Shown piece by piece: positions 36,301 through 45,922 of a stretch of 64,000 nt of DNA. Origin of the DNA: Bifidobacterium bombi DSM 19703. GTDB taxonomy: Bacteria > Actinomycetota > Actinomycetes > Actinomycetales > Bifidobacteriaceae. The DNA lies in NCBI RefSeq assembly GCF_000737845.1, contig NZ_ATLK01000001.1:1178001-1242000 (forward strand), given 5' to 3'. Below the pieces are notes generated by a model. That model made no database searches, had not been told where the DNA came from, and saw only the letters and a list, made by a program, of their open reading frames with translations. The number at the start of each line of letters is the position of its first letter. Within the stretch, counting starts at the first letter, position 1. Position numbers and translations under genes: made by a program.

Positions 36301-37083
36301 ATGTCCAGAAACACCCATCCGGAGGAGACCAGGACCCGCATCCTCGACGCCGCGGAGATTCTGTTTGCGGCAAAAGGCTATGCCAACACCTCTGTCCAGG
36401 ACATCGTAAACGAGCTTGGAAACCTATCCAAAGGCGCAATATATCACCATTTCGACTCAAAACTGGAGATTTTGCTCGCACTCAACTCCCGCGACAACAC
36501 CTCCAGCGAAAACCGTCTGGAAAGCATCAGGAAGCGCGACAACCTCAACGGCCTGCAGAAGATCCAGGCGATCATCCGCAGCGAAATCAACGATACGCAC
36601 CATTTCAAGCAGCTCAAGGCCTTCACGCCGGTGCTCAATGACCCCGAAAACTTCTATATCAATGTCAGGAACTGGAGCAGCAAAGTTCCGCAGGAGATTT
36701 ACCTGCCCCTCATCAGGGAAGGGATGGAGGACGGCTCGATCACCACCGATTACCCCGAAGAGGCTGCTCAATTGCTGGGTCTCATGCTCAACTTCTGGTT
36801 CCTGCCGCCGGTGTTCAACGGCACGCGCGAGCAGACCCGCCACCGCTTCGAATGCTTCTCCGTGATGCTTGAGTCCATAGGGGTTCCGGTATTCACCGTG
36901 AAACTGATGAACGACATGGCCGACTTCATTTCGGAGCTCGGCAACACGGCCGGCAATGCGGACGAAAGTAACATCAAGGCGATCATCAAGGACCTTCACA
37001 AAGAGGAAAACGACGATGCTAAGCCCTCGAAGAAGGCGAAGCAACCTACGGGCGCGGACGCATACGGAGCCGCCACAAGCTGA
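36301..37083 (+). CDS. TetR family transcriptional regulator
   Basis: A 260-residue repressor. The helix-turn-helix occupies residues about 10-57: RTRILDAAEILFAAKGYANT, then SVQDIVNELGNLSKGAIYHH and FDSKLEILLAL. The remainder is the ligand-binding helical domain, with a charged C-terminal tail rich in Lys, longer than average for the family. AGGAGG lies 5 bases before the ATG at 36301. The gene sits upstream of an MFS exporter, and both have the same palindromic operator, so it probably senses a drug or toxic compound and controls the pump. Confidence 0.92.
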   Translation: MSRNTHPEETRTRILDAAEILFAAKGYANTSVQDIVNELGNLSKGAIYHHFDSKLEILLALNSRDNTSSENRLESIRKRDNLNGLQKIQAIIRSEINDTHHFKQLKAFTPVLNDPENFYINVRNWSSKVPQEIYLPLIREGMEDGSITTDYPEEAAQLLGLMLNFWFLPPVFNGTREQTRHRFECFSVMLESIGVPVFTVKLMNDMADFISELGNTAGNADESNIKAIIKDLHKEENDDAKPSKKAKQPTGADAYGAATS

Positions 37084-37263
37084 ACCGCGGCACTTTACGC
37101 TTGCTCCCCTATCCGCCCATCCACCAGCCAAGACCGGAAGGTCATCCCTAAACCACGTCGTTTCGCACAACCAGCATATAACCCCCACACTGATGCCACT
37201 CGCATCGATGACACCAAGCAAATTCGACAAACATTCTTCCGTAGCCAAGCACTCGATAATTTA

Positions 37264-37282
37264 CATACCTTCGGTCGGTATG
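37264..37282 (+). promoter_or_regulatory. TetR operator before the MFS gene
   Basis: CATACC-TTCGGTC-GGTATG has the same arms and 7-base spacing as the operator before the regulator gene. It follows GATAAT at 37255-37260 and ends 17 bases before the MFS start codon. Confidence 0.78.
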
Positions 37283-37299
37283 AAACAAAGGAGAGTACC

Positions 37300-38655
37300 A
37301 TGACAGAACCAACACCGCTTCCCGAACCGACGAATTCGCCGCTTCACCAAGACAAAGCCGCCAGCACCGGAACACACAGCCGCTCACCGCTGCTGCGCCC
37401 CAATTTCATCCTGCTCATGGCCGGACAGGGATTCTCCTTGTTCGGAAACACCATGCTGCGCTTCGCACTGTCCATGTGGGTGCTTGACAAGACCGGCTCC
37501 GCCACCATCTTCTCGACGCTCCTTTCCCTCTCCATCGTACCGACCATCATCCTCAGCCCGTTCGGGGGCGTGATCGCAGACCGCGTGAACCGCAAGGTCA
37601 TGATGGTCGCGCTGGATGCCATCTCCGGCGTCGTCGTCCTGACCGCCATACTCGGGTTCGCTACGATGCAGGCGCACACCATCGTGGCGATCGGGGCGCT
37701 GCTCATCGTCCTTTCGATGCTCGATGCGATGGAATCCCCCACCACGAGTGCAGCCATCCCTCAGATGCTCGGGCGCAGCGACGAGACCGTGCTACGGCAG
37801 GCCCAAGCCGTTTCCAGCCAGCTGAACGCCATCATGCAGATTATCCCCACGTTCGCAGGGGGTGCGCTGTACGCCGTGCTGGGCATCAGACACATGCTCG
37901 AGATAACGGCGATCTGCTTCTTCGCTACCGCAGTCTTCGAATGCTTCATCAGGCTGACCGACATCCGCAAGGAACGCGGGGAATCACTCGGCACGCCGCT
38001 TCAGGACATCAAAGGGGCTTTCGGCCTGCTGACGCATACCCCGAATCTCATCAGGTTCATGCTGCTCATCGCCGCACTCAACTTCCTGCTTTCGGGAATC
38101 TCCGCCGTGGGCATGCCCTTCATCATCCGCACACTGCTGCATTTTGGCGCGGACGTGTACGGCTACAGCGACGGCATCATGAGCATCGTCTCCCTGCTTG
38201 GCTCATTCGCCACCCTTGCGCTGGCCACGAAGCTGGTGCTCAAACGGATGCCTTTAACCATCGGCGCAGCGGCGCTGTTCTTCGCCCCCATCGCAGTGGC
38301 ATTCGCACTTCCGGTGAACAACTGGAGCAAACTCGTGGTGTACATCGTCTCGTTGTGCTTCATTACGCTCTGCATCGATTTCACCAATGTGATGATCGGC
38401 CCAAGCATGATCAAGCTCGTTCCCGACGACATGATGGGCAAGATCGGCGGGCTTTTCAGCACGTTCGTCCTATGCGCCGCACCGTTGGGACAGATGGCGT
38501 ACGGCCTGCTATTCGACCACATGCACGTGAGCGTGATCATGACCGGCACCGGAATCTGCCTCGGTCTCATGGCCATCGTCCTTACGCCGACCGTCCATGC
38601 CCTTGACCGTGACATCGATCGAATAAGCACGGCGAATGCTGCGGTCGCAGCCTGA
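37300..38655 (+). CDS. MFS transporter, probable drug efflux
   Basis: A 451-residue membrane protein with about 12 helices and a 35-residue cytoplasmic N-terminus. RPNFILLMAGQGFSLFGNTM opens helix 1, and the loop GVIADRVNRKVMMVALD is the classical MFS motif A between helices 2 and 3. The subtype resembles MFS exporters of the enterobactin/macrolide type; the substrate is unknown. AAAGGAG lies 6 bases before the ATG. Control by the upstream TetR-type protein is supported by the matching operator. Confidence 0.9.
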   Translation: MTEPTPLPEPTNSPLHQDKAASTGTHSRSPLLRPNFILLMAGQGFSLFGNTMLRFALSMWVLDKTGSATIFSTLLSLSIVPTIILSPFGGVIADRVNRKVMMVALDAISGVVVLTAILGFATMQAHTIVAIGALLIVLSMLDAMESPTTSAAIPQMLGRSDETVLRQAQAVSSQLNAIMQIIPTFAGGALYAVLGIRHMLEITAICFFATAVFECFIRLTDIRKERGESLGTPLQDIKGAFGLLTHTPNLIRFMLLIAALNFLLSGISAVGMPFIIRTLLHFGADVYGYSDGIMSIVSLLGSFATLALATKLVLKRMPLTIGAAALFFAPIAVAFALPVNNWSKLVVYIVSLCFITLCIDFTNVMIGPSMIKLVPDDMMGKIGGLFSTFVLCAAPLGQMAYGLLFDHMHVSVIMTGTGICLGLMAIVLTPTVHALDRDIDRISTANAAVAA

Positions 38656-38872
38656 ACCCATGTGTGCCGTCCGTTACAAGATGCACCTGCGATGGATGCC
38701 GAACCGTGCCACGCGATGTGCGCATCGTGCTTGAACATGGCAAGACGATTCGCATCGATTGCACACTCCATCCGGTTCAGCGCAGACATAGGCTAACGTA
38801 TCCGCAAACCGGCACGCGGGCGGCGGTCACATGGACCAACCGAATCTCAGGTGCTCTATGGCCGCCGCGGTA

Positions 38873-39445
38873 TCATCGGGAACAGTAGAGGTTCCCGTCG
38901 ATGATATACCGCCGGAGACGCTCCTTGGCGCGGGCGACGCCGATGCGCGCGGTGGCAAGGATGGTTTCGCCCGGAAGCAGACGACCGGTCTCCAACTGCA
39001 GGTCAGGTTCCTGCAAATCATGCCCATACAGATCCATCCCGATACCCAAGGCCCGGGTCAGCTTTCCCGGTCCGTTGAGACACAACCGGACGGGGCGGCC
39101 GTCACTGTAACGTGCAAGGATGGCATCCGCACTTTCATCATCCGCGGGCTCGGCGGCTCTGATCAGCACGCCGGCCCCGAAGCCGTCGCTTCCGGCGGTG
39201 ATGTTCAGACACAGGTGCATACCATAGACCAAGTAGATGTAGGCATGGCCTGCGGGACCGAACATGGCCCGGTTGCGCTCGCTCATCCCCCGATACGTGT
39301 GGCTCGCGGGATCAAGCTGGTCATATGCTTCGGTCTCTACGATGCGCACCGAGATGCACCGTCCGTTCAATCGGCGCACCAACCGGCAACCAAGCAATCC
39401 ACGGGCCGCAGTGTCCGCATCGCGATCAAGAAAATCAGGGAACAT
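38873..39445 (-). CDS. mpg: 3-methyladenine DNA glycosylase (AAG/MPG type)
   Basis: A 190-residue base-excision repair enzyme that removes alkylated purines. The conserved parts are FLDRDADTAARGLLGCRLVR, VRIVETEAYDQLDPASHTYR (catalytic Glu), MFGPAGHAYIYLVYGMHLCL with the DNA-intercalating region, and GPGKLTRALGIGMDLYGHD. The length is normal for bacterial members. GGAG lies very close to the ATG. It is convergent with the MFS gene and has no obvious operon partner. Confidence 0.92.
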   Translation of the reverse strand: MFPDFLDRDADTAARGLLGCRLVRRLNGRCISVRIVETEAYDQLDPASHTYRGMSERNRAMFGPAGHAYIYLVYGMHLCLNITAGSDGFGAGVLIRAAEPADDESADAILARYSDGRPVRLCLNGPGKLTRALGIGMDLYGHDLQEPDLQLETGRLLPGETILATARIGVARAKERLRRYIIDGNLYCSR

Positions 39446-39560
39446 GGCTCCATCCGATCATAAAATCCATAGACATGAAGTAACCGACGGGCCACCCGAC
39501 GGCAGCAGGCCTTCACAGCCCCGAGGGTTCAAACCCTTGCTGGCACCGAACCGTCGATAA

Positions 39561-39595
39561 ATTCGAGGGAACCGTTGCTGCGTCGTCCCTCGAAT
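39561..39595 (-). terminator. murA terminator
   Basis: ATTCGAGGGA (39561-39570) and TCCCTCGAAT (39586-39595) pair perfectly. On the minus strand the stem runs into TTTATC. It lies 66 bases past the murA stop. Confidence 0.65.
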
Positions 39596-39660
39596 CGAAT
39601 CTCCTGCAATCTATCCCAACAGAACGCCCCAACAGCCTCAGCGCGAAATGAGGACTGGAG

Positions 39661-40986
39661 TCAGTCGATGTCGGCACCTAACGCCGTAAGCTTGCCTCGG
39701 AAATCCGCATAACCGCGATCGATAAGACTGATGCCCTGGACGTTGCTCGGACCTTTGGCTGCAAGCGCCGCTATCAGATGGCTGAATCCACCCCTCAGGT
39801 CAGGGACGTCGATGTCACGCCCCATGAGTGGTGTCGGTCCGAAGATGACGGCGGAATGTTTGTAGTTACGCTGTTGGAAGCGGCAGGGCAGGCTACCCAG
39901 GCACTCCCGATAGAGCTGGATGGTGGCGCCCATCTGCACGAGTGGTTTTGTGAAGCCGAAGCGCTCCTCGTACACCGTCTCATGCACGATGGAAAGGCCT
40001 TTGGCCTGGGTAAGCGCCACTACTAGAGGCTGCTGCCAATCAGTCATGAAACCTGGATGCACGTCAGTCTCAATCGCCACAGGCTTCAAATCACCACCGG
40101 GATGCCAAAAGCGTATACCTTCGTCGGTGACCTCGAACTCCCCGCCGACCTTACGGAACACGTTAAGGAACGTCATCATTTCGGGCTGGGTCGCACCACG
40201 CACGAAAATATCGCCGCGCGTCGCTAGCGCGGCCGAAGCCCAGCTGGCCGCCTCGATGCGGTCGGTCAGCGCGGTATGACTGAAACCCTTGAGCTCTTTG
40301 ACACCCTCGATGCGGAACGTGCGGTCCACATCCACTGAAATGATCGCGCCCATCTTCTGAAGGACCGCCACCAGGTCCATAATCTCAGGTTCGGTGGCGG
40401 CACCGGAAAGCTCGGTCTTCCCCTCCGCCTGAACGGCGGCCAGCAGCGTCTGCTCAGTCGCACCTACAGAAGGGTAGGGCAGATGGATTTTTGCACCATG
40501 CAATCCATCCGGAGCGGTGATATGAATGCCGTCCGTATGCTCCTTATCGACGTTCGCACCTAACTTGCGCAACGTCTCCAAATGAAAATCAATAGGTCTA
40601 CCACCGATGTTGCAACCACCGAGCTGGGGAATGAAAGCCTCACCCAGGCGATGCAGCAAAGGGCCGGAAAACAGAATCGGAATACGCGAAGAACCCGACA
40701 ACGTGTCCACATCGGCCACATCGGCCATTTTCACGTGCGTGGCATCAATGGTCAGCGTTCCGGCTTGAGTGTCGAAATTGACGGTGGCACCATGTAACCG
40801 TAGCAAATCCGAAACCACACGCACGTCGCGAATTTCAGGCACATTGCGCAGAACAGAGACCCCCGGCGCCAGCAATGCCGCCACCATGGCCTTGCTCACG
40901 AAATTCTTTGCGCCACGCACCTTGATTTCGCCGTTCAACGGTTTTCCGCCCTCGACGTGCAACACATCTTGAGTTTCATCGACCAT
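39661..40986 (-). CDS. murA: UDP-N-acetylglucosamine 1-carboxyvinyltransferase
   Basis: A 441-residue enzyme of the EPSP-synthase fold, performing the first committed step of peptidoglycan synthesis. Landmarks are NGEIKVRGAKNFVSKAMVAA (active-site Lys-Asn pair), the catalytic loop LGGCNIGGRPIDFHLETL with the conserved Cys that fosfomycin modifies, and DLRGGFSHLIAALAAKG near the C-terminus. The ATG at 40986 is preceded by AGAGG; in-frame codons up to 41037 lack a site. The gene stands alone. Confidence 0.95.
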   Translation of the reverse strand: MVDETQDVLHVEGGKPLNGEIKVRGAKNFVSKAMVAALLAPGVSVLRNVPEIRDVRVVSDLLRLHGATVNFDTQAGTLTIDATHVKMADVADVDTLSGSSRIPILFSGPLLHRLGEAFIPQLGGCNIGGRPIDFHLETLRKLGANVDKEHTDGIHITAPDGLHGAKIHLPYPSVGATEQTLLAAVQAEGKTELSGAATEPEIMDLVAVLQKMGAIISVDVDRTFRIEGVKELKGFSHTALTDRIEAASWASAALATRGDIFVRGATQPEMMTFLNVFRKVGGEFEVTDEGIRFWHPGGDLKPVAIETDVHPGFMTDWQQPLVVALTQAKGLSIVHETVYEERFGFTKPLVQMGATIQLYRECLGSLPCRFQQRNYKHSAVIFGPTPLMGRDIDVPDLRGGFSHLIAALAAKGPSNVQGISLIDRGYADFRGKLTALGADID

Positions 40987-41202
40987 CGTAACCTCTTCCT
41001 TACATGGCCACGTCATTGACATGACATGCTGATACACGAATCTGCTTTAGAGATTACACTCCAGCATCGAGCAGAAACGAAAATGCGCCACGGGTAAAAT
41101 AATCCGGAGCCGTAGCCACCTCACGCCGCATACGGCGGTACGAATGCTGCCGGACTGAAAAGACCACACCCGCAACGTACACACAAGCACACCCGCACAA
41201 GC

Positions 41203-41220
41203 AAAAAAGGGCGGCCGCCC
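41203..41220 (-). terminator. terminator after the BspA-type gene
   Basis: The minus strand reads GGGCGGCCGCCC followed by six T, 36 bases past the stop at 41256. The palindrome can form a short G+C-rich hairpin. Confidence 0.55.
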
Positions 41221-41255
41221 CACAAAGGACGACCACCCCGAACAAGGAACACCGG

Positions 41256-43835
41256 TCAATAACCCACAACTGCACGATGGCGTGCCATGCCAGCCACACC
41301 AGCCATGGTCACATCACGCGACAAAGGCACCTGAACACCGGCATGACGACCCGAACCAGCACCAGCGGCACGGGAACGACCATCATCACCATCGGCACGA
41401 CCATACCCGTCACCAGCATCACCATCATCCATACGACGACGCAACAACAGATACACCGCCTCCATCGCAAACCCGCCGACCAAAGCACCCGACAGGAAAT
41501 ACGGCAGCCACGTCACATAACGCACACCACGCGCCCCACCGATAACAGCCGACCGCTGATCGGCACACGGATCGGACACCTGACGCACCTGACCAGGCAC
41601 CACACGACCATTGGGACCATAATCCGACAACACGCCATCACCACCGGCATCCAACCACGCCACACACTCACGAGTATGCGAGCGACCCCTACGCCGCACA
41701 CCGGAACGAGGAGACACCGACCCACCAGAGGGAACCGGAACCGGGGCAGAGACAGGGGCGCCCGGGGCGACCAGAACCGACAGACGACCCGGCACACCAC
41801 CCGCACCAGGAACCACACCAGCAGCACCACCATTGTTGCCATTGTTGCCATTGTTGCCGGCATTACCACCATTGTTGCCATTGTTGCCGGCATTACCACC
41901 ATTACTGTTGGAACCATTGTTGTTGTTTCCACTGTTGTTGGAACCACCGTTGTTGGAACCACCGTTATTGTCTCCACCACTGCCGTTGGAACCATTGTCC
42001 CCACTGCCACCATTGCCGCCACCGGAGGTGACATGCTTCATCGTGACCGTCAGCGTACGATCCTGAGAGCCGATCACACCCGACATGCTCGCACCCGAAC
42101 ACGAATCCGCAGGAGAGGCCGTCGGATTGGACGAACAGGACGTGAACTTCCAAGCCGCATTACCCGGAAGAGCGACCGAGAACCCGTCACCCGGGTCGCC
42201 AGCCCGCCAAGAGGGCAGACCAAGACCGCTCACCACACCAGCGGCAAGCGGGTTGCCCTGCGCGTCCACGTAGTTAAGCCTGATCAGATTCCCCATCGCG
42301 TATGTGACCGCACCGGTACGCACCTGCCCGGGCCCGCCGGAAGCCGGCCTGAACAACAGCCCCTGGTCCGGATCGGTAGTCGTCGAGCAGGAGGCCTGGT
42401 CACCACCATTGACGTAACACGCCCCCGGAACAGGAGCAGGATCCACCTGAGTCCAACGACCGGAAAGACCCGAATACCCACCACGGAAATACGTGTGAGG
42501 TCCCAACCGCAACGACCGCAAACCAGACGCACTCCAGAACATACCGTCCATGTCCCAGACGTTGCTCGCATCCCAACCACTCAAATCCAACGACCGCAAA
42601 CCAGACGCATTCATGAACATGTACGACATGTCCGTGACGTTGCTCGTATCCCAACCACTCAAATCCAACGACGACAAACCAGACTCCCAAGAGAACATGC
42701 CACCCATGTTCGTGACGTGGCTCGTATCCCAACCACTTACATCCAACGACGTCAAACCAGACGCCCAAGAGAACATTTCGCGCATGTACTTGACGTTGCT
42801 CGTATTAAAATGGCTCAGATCCAACGACCGCAAACCAGACGCCCAAGAGAACATGCACGACATGTCCGTGACGCGGCTCGTATCAAAATGGCTCACATCC
42901 AACGACCGCAAACCAGACGACTTCATGAACATGCCCGACATGTCCGTGACGTTGCTCGTATCGAAACGGCTCACATCCAACGTCAAATCAGATACACCCC
43001 GGAACATGATCGACATGTCCGCGACCTTGCTTGTATCGAAACGGCTCAAATCCAACGACCGCAAACCAGACACACCATCGAACATGCCCAACATGTTCGT
43101 GACGCGGCTCGTATCCCAAGTGCGAGAGCTGAGACCGGTCAACGACGTCAAACCAGACATATCCTGGAACATCTCGTGCATGTCCGTGACCTGGCTCGTA
43201 TCTAAACCACTCACATCCAACGACGTCAAAGCGGAATCACCCTTGAACGCGTAGCTCAGATCCGTCGCGTTCTTGAGATTCGACAAGCCCGTCAACGATG
43301 TCAGATAGTGCAGTTCAGCCAGCCAGACATGGTCGCGCGGAGCCAACTGGATCGGATTGTCGATCGAAACCGAAACCACCTTATCCAAATCCAAAACACC
43401 AAACTTCGCTGTGTATCCGTAGCTATTACCTTGTAGGGCGTCCCTGCCGGTCACATGCACCGCACACCTGCCGCCACCCGCATCATCCGCATACCAATCG
43501 GTACCGGTCTGCCTGCCAGTAGAACAATCAAGAGTATTACCCCCATAATCCTGTGGTGAGATGCCGCTTCGGGCTCGCGGCCCAGCAGCCGGAGCAGCCG
43601 GCGAACCGGAAACACCCGCAGCAGGAGCCTTGGCAGCAGAGGCACCGGCACCGTCACCGGCCACGCCGTCCGAAGAAGACGAACCATCCAAAACCTGGGC
43701 AGACGCCACACCATCAACACCAACCTCACCCGCCGAAGCCGGCAGCGAAACAAACAAGCCACCAAGCATCGCCACCACACCGGACACGCCCACCAGCGCA
43801 CGCATCCAATCCCTCACACCACGACCAACAGCCAT
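41256..43835 (-). CDS. BspA-type leucine-rich-repeat surface protein
   Basis: An 859-residue exported protein. A signal peptide (ALVGVSGVVAMLGGLFVSLP-ASAGE) is followed by an Ala/Ser/Gly-rich region, then about ten 26-residue repeats of the DUF285/BspA type (LRSLDLSGWDTSNVTDMSYM-F). Next is a MucBP-like segment (IRLNYVDAQGNPLAAGVVSG) and a Gly/Asn low-complexity linker. A C-terminal helix (WLPYFLSGALVGGFAMEAVY-LLLRRR) and a 60-residue Gly/Asp/Arg-rich tail end the protein. There is no LPxTG, so membrane anchoring by the last helix is likely. Such repeats often bind host or microbial surface ligands. AGAGG lies 7 bases before ATG 43835. Confidence 0.88.
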   Translation of the reverse strand: MAVGRGVRDWMRALVGVSGVVAMLGGLFVSLPASAGEVGVDGVASAQVLDGSSSSDGVAGDGAGASAAKAPAAGVSGSPAAPAAGPRARSGISPQDYGGNTLDCSTGRQTGTDWYADDAGGGRCAVHVTGRDALQGNSYGYTAKFGVLDLDKVVSVSIDNPIQLAPRDHVWLAELHYLTSLTGLSNLKNATDLSYAFKGDSALTSLDVSGLDTSQVTDMHEMFQDMSGLTSLTGLSSRTWDTSRVTNMLGMFDGVSGLRSLDLSRFDTSKVADMSIMFRGVSDLTLDVSRFDTSNVTDMSGMFMKSSGLRSLDVSHFDTSRVTDMSCMFSWASGLRSLDLSHFNTSNVKYMREMFSWASGLTSLDVSGWDTSHVTNMGGMFSWESGLSSLDLSGWDTSNVTDMSYMFMNASGLRSLDLSGWDASNVWDMDGMFWSASGLRSLRLGPHTYFRGGYSGLSGRWTQVDPAPVPGACYVNGGDQASCSTTTDPDQGLLFRPASGGPGQVRTGAVTYAMGNLIRLNYVDAQGNPLAAGVVSGLGLPSWRAGDPGDGFSVALPGNAAWKFTSCSSNPTASPADSCSGASMSGVIGSQDRTLTVTMKHVTSGGGNGGSGDNGSNGSGGDNNGGSNNGGSNNSGNNNNGSNSNGGNAGNNGNNGGNAGNNGNNGNNGGAAGVVPGAGGVPGRLSVLVAPGAPVSAPVPVPSGGSVSPRSGVRRRGRSHTRECVAWLDAGGDGVLSDYGPNGRVVPGQVRQVSDPCADQRSAVIGGARGVRYVTWLPYFLSGALVGGFAMEAVYLLLRRRMDDGDAGDGYGRADGDDGRSRAAGAGSGRHAGVQVPLSRDVTMAGVAGMARHRAVVGY
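41826..42030 (-). repeat. Gly/Asn-coding simple-sequence region
   Basis: Multiple overlapping copies of GTTGCCATT, GTTGTTGGAACC and similar triplet-based units encode the (N)NGG/NNGS linker of the BspA-type protein. All units are multiples of three, so slippage would change linker length without a frameshift. Confidence 0.8.
42540..43290 (-). repeat. 78-bp tandem repeats encoding BspA-type LRRs
   Basis: Segments such as ATCCAACGACCGCAAACCAG recur every 78 bases (for example near 42585, 42663 and 42741), matching the 26-residue protein repeat. About ten copies are present; the 3' copies on the coding strand are the most alike. Confidence 0.85.
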
Positions 43836-44430
43836 CACAACACCTCTCCACTCACACAACGACACCACCACATGTCAAACCGCACCGGGCCACGAACACA
43901 CCGACACCGGATACGAACACACGGCCGAACCGACACCGACACCGACGGCAGCCGTACCCGACGCCACCACACCGGGCCGGCACCGTACACCACACGACGC
44001 GGACATGCATAACCACATCATCCATACAATAGTATCAGAATATACCCCCGACGGATTCAAACCACCGGATATACACACCCACCATGCACAACAACCACAA
44101 CAACGAGGGGCGGACGATTCCAAGGTTCCGGGTCAGCCGACCACTCCCAGATGAACTCGCATGTTTCCAGGAAAGAACGGCTTCCCACACCATGAACCAT
44201 TTTGTTTTGTTCCTTCATCGCCCGCACCGACTGATACGAATCCTTAACACAAGGAACAAACCCAATAGACAACACTTATCTTCATGGTATACGGTATGCC
44301 ACTTCGCACATGGACACGAGGCAACGCCTCATCGTGGAATCAACCCAGCACATGAGCTTCGGAACGGAATTGACACAAGCAGCCCCACAAAGCTCCGGAC
44401 AAAGCTCTGATGGTGGCTTCAGCCAAGGGT
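43836..44430. other. intergenic region without a convincing gene
   Basis: About 600 bases upstream of the BspA-type gene. The first 150 bases have biased composition like the gene itself (CACC-rich on the plus strand). The rest is A+T-richer, with a minus-strand TACTAT near 44026 as a possible -10. A 72-codon minus-strand frame (44057-44275) has no Shine-Dalgarno and a runs-of-Val composition, and I do not call it. Confidence 0.35.
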
Positions 44431-44712
44431 TCAGTCAGCGCCGAGGTCAAACGCCGCCGCATCATCCGCAGCGGAATATTGTCGGAACGCCATAAGCGTC
44501 TGCGTGCTCACCACACCCTCGACTTTGGCGATCCTGCCGGGAATGATGTCCGAGAACCGGTTGAAATCCGGCGTGGAGACGAGCACGACCAGATCGATCC
44601 CTGCGGCCGCCACGGAGTAGACTCGGGCCACGCCCTCTATATTCGCGATCGTTTCCGCGACCTCATTGATTTCACTGGATTCTGTAGTGATCAGAACAAC
44701 CGCATCAGCCAT
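44431..44712 (-). CDS. stand-alone Lrp/AsnC ligand-binding (RAM) domain protein
   Basis: A 93-residue protein consisting only of the alpha/beta RAM domain: ADAVVLITTESSEINEVAET, IANIEGVARVYSVAAAGIDL, VVLVSTPDFNRFSDIIPGRI and VEGVVSTQTLMAFRQYS. There is no DNA-binding domain. Such single-domain proteins form the same oligomers as Lrp and bind amino acids or similar effectors. AAAGGAG lies 5 bases before the ATG at 44712. It is downstream of leuCD on the same strand (289-base gap), but a functional link is only a guess. Confidence 0.85.
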   Translation of the reverse strand: MADAVVLITTESSEINEVAETIANIEGVARVYSVAAAGIDLVVLVSTPDFNRFSDIIPGRIAKVEGVVSTQTLMAFRQYSAADDAAAFDLGAD

Positions 44713-45001
44713 GTGTGCTCCTTTAACGCATGTACGGAAACGACTTCCTGTACGCTGTACCGACAATCATACCGGAAGCATGCTGCATAAGGGACTTGAG
44801 GACCATTTGGCAAGCACATCGGGCACCAGAGACCCCGGACATAAACATACCACCAGGGCATCCGGCTTGCGGCACCGAAACACGAATGCTCCTCGAACTC
44901 GTCAGGAGACGCCGGAATCATTCGCAGCCGCGCGATGGGCGCCGGAAAAAACCCGCAACAGGATTCACGCTCAAACCCATGCAGACTTTTGGGCCACGAA
45001 C

Positions 45002-45709
45002 TCAGGCGATACCACCCGATACGTCGCCATCGACCGAATCGATGGGCCCTGGCCAATCACTGTCGTCTACCGGGCGGGCGGAGGACACCGGCTGCTCCGG
45101 TTCGCGCATGACCGGCAGGGTGACCGGCTTGAACGGAAAACGTTGGGCGCGCTCGGCCTCATACGCCGTGATGTCGGCCTCATGCTGCAGGGTCAGGTCG
45201 ATGTCGTCGAAGCCGTTCATAAGCCGCCAGCATGTATAATCGTCGACCTGGAACGGCAACGTAAGTTCACCGCAGGTCGCCGTGCGAGTCTTGAGATCCA
45301 CGCTCATCGACATGCCGGGGTTCGCCTCCAACGTCTCCCAGATCTCCTCCACGCTCTCCTGCGGCATGATGGCCGCAAGCACGCCGTTCTTGGCGGTGTT
45401 CCCATAGAAGATGTCGGCGAACTTCGAGCTGATCACCACACGGAAGCCATAATCGCGAAGCGCCCAGACGGCATGTTCGCGTGAAGAGCCAATGCCGAAA
45501 TCAGGCCCAGCCACCAGCACGCGCGGATTGGCATACCGCGACTGGTTGAGGATGAACTCCGGGTCGCGGCGCCACGCATAGAACAGCGCGTCCTCGAACC
45601 CGGTTTTCGCCACACGTTTGAGGAACACCGCCGGTATGATCTGATCCGTATCGACGCTCGAACGTCGAAGAGGCACCGCCACACCGGTCACCTTCGTCAA
45701 TTTTTCCAT
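45002..45709 (-). CDS. leuD: 3-isopropylmalate dehydratase small subunit
   Basis: A 235-residue swivel-domain subunit. VAVPLRRSSVDTDQIIPAVF opens the protein and LVAGPDFGIGSSREHAVWAL carries the substrate-contacting GSSREHA motif. With LeuC it isomerises 2-isopropylmalate to 3-isopropylmalate in leucine synthesis. The C-terminal 35 residues (EPEQPVSSARPVDDSDWPGP) exceed the usual length. It lies 213 bases after leuC on the same strand, an unusually large gap for this pair. Confidence 0.95.
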   Translation of the reverse strand: MEKLTKVTGVAVPLRRSSVDTDQIIPAVFLKRVAKTGFEDALFYAWRRDPEFILNQSRYANPRVLVAGPDFGIGSSREHAVWALRDYGFRVVISSKFADIFYGNTAKNGVLAAIMPQESVEEIWETLEANPGMSMSVDLKTRTATCGELTLPFQVDDYTCWRLMNGFDDIDLTLQHEADITAYEAERAQRFPFKPVTLPVMREPEQPVSSARPVDDSDWPGPIDSVDGDVSGGIA

Positions 45710-45922
45710 GATTACCTCGTCATTCTCTTCGTTTCATCGTTTTCGTCGTTTTCGTCACCTATGCCAGACCACCCCATGACTTACGCAAACCGCTGCCGAA
45801 CCCCAATCGTCTTTACGCATCAGCGCACATATCAGCCTCACATGGTGCATACCGATTTACATGAGGGCGCAGGCGGAATCGGAACCCATTGTCGAATGGA
45901 CCTCTGGAACTGTGGACCCGGC

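Noticed and set aside
41277..43205. A 642-codon plus-strand frame opposite the BspA-type gene
   Set aside because: It is the antisense shadow of repetitive coding sequence. The Thr/Arg/His-rich product has no domain and no Shine-Dalgarno, while the minus-strand frame has a signal peptide and LRRs.
41826..43290. Regularly spaced repeats that could suggest a CRISPR array
   Set aside because: The repeats are contiguous 78-bp coding units without unique spacers, and no cas genes are present.
44057..44275. A 72-codon minus-strand frame upstream of the BspA-type gene
   Set aside because: There is no Shine-Dalgarno and its tail is a run of Val from a simple repeat; coding is unlikely.
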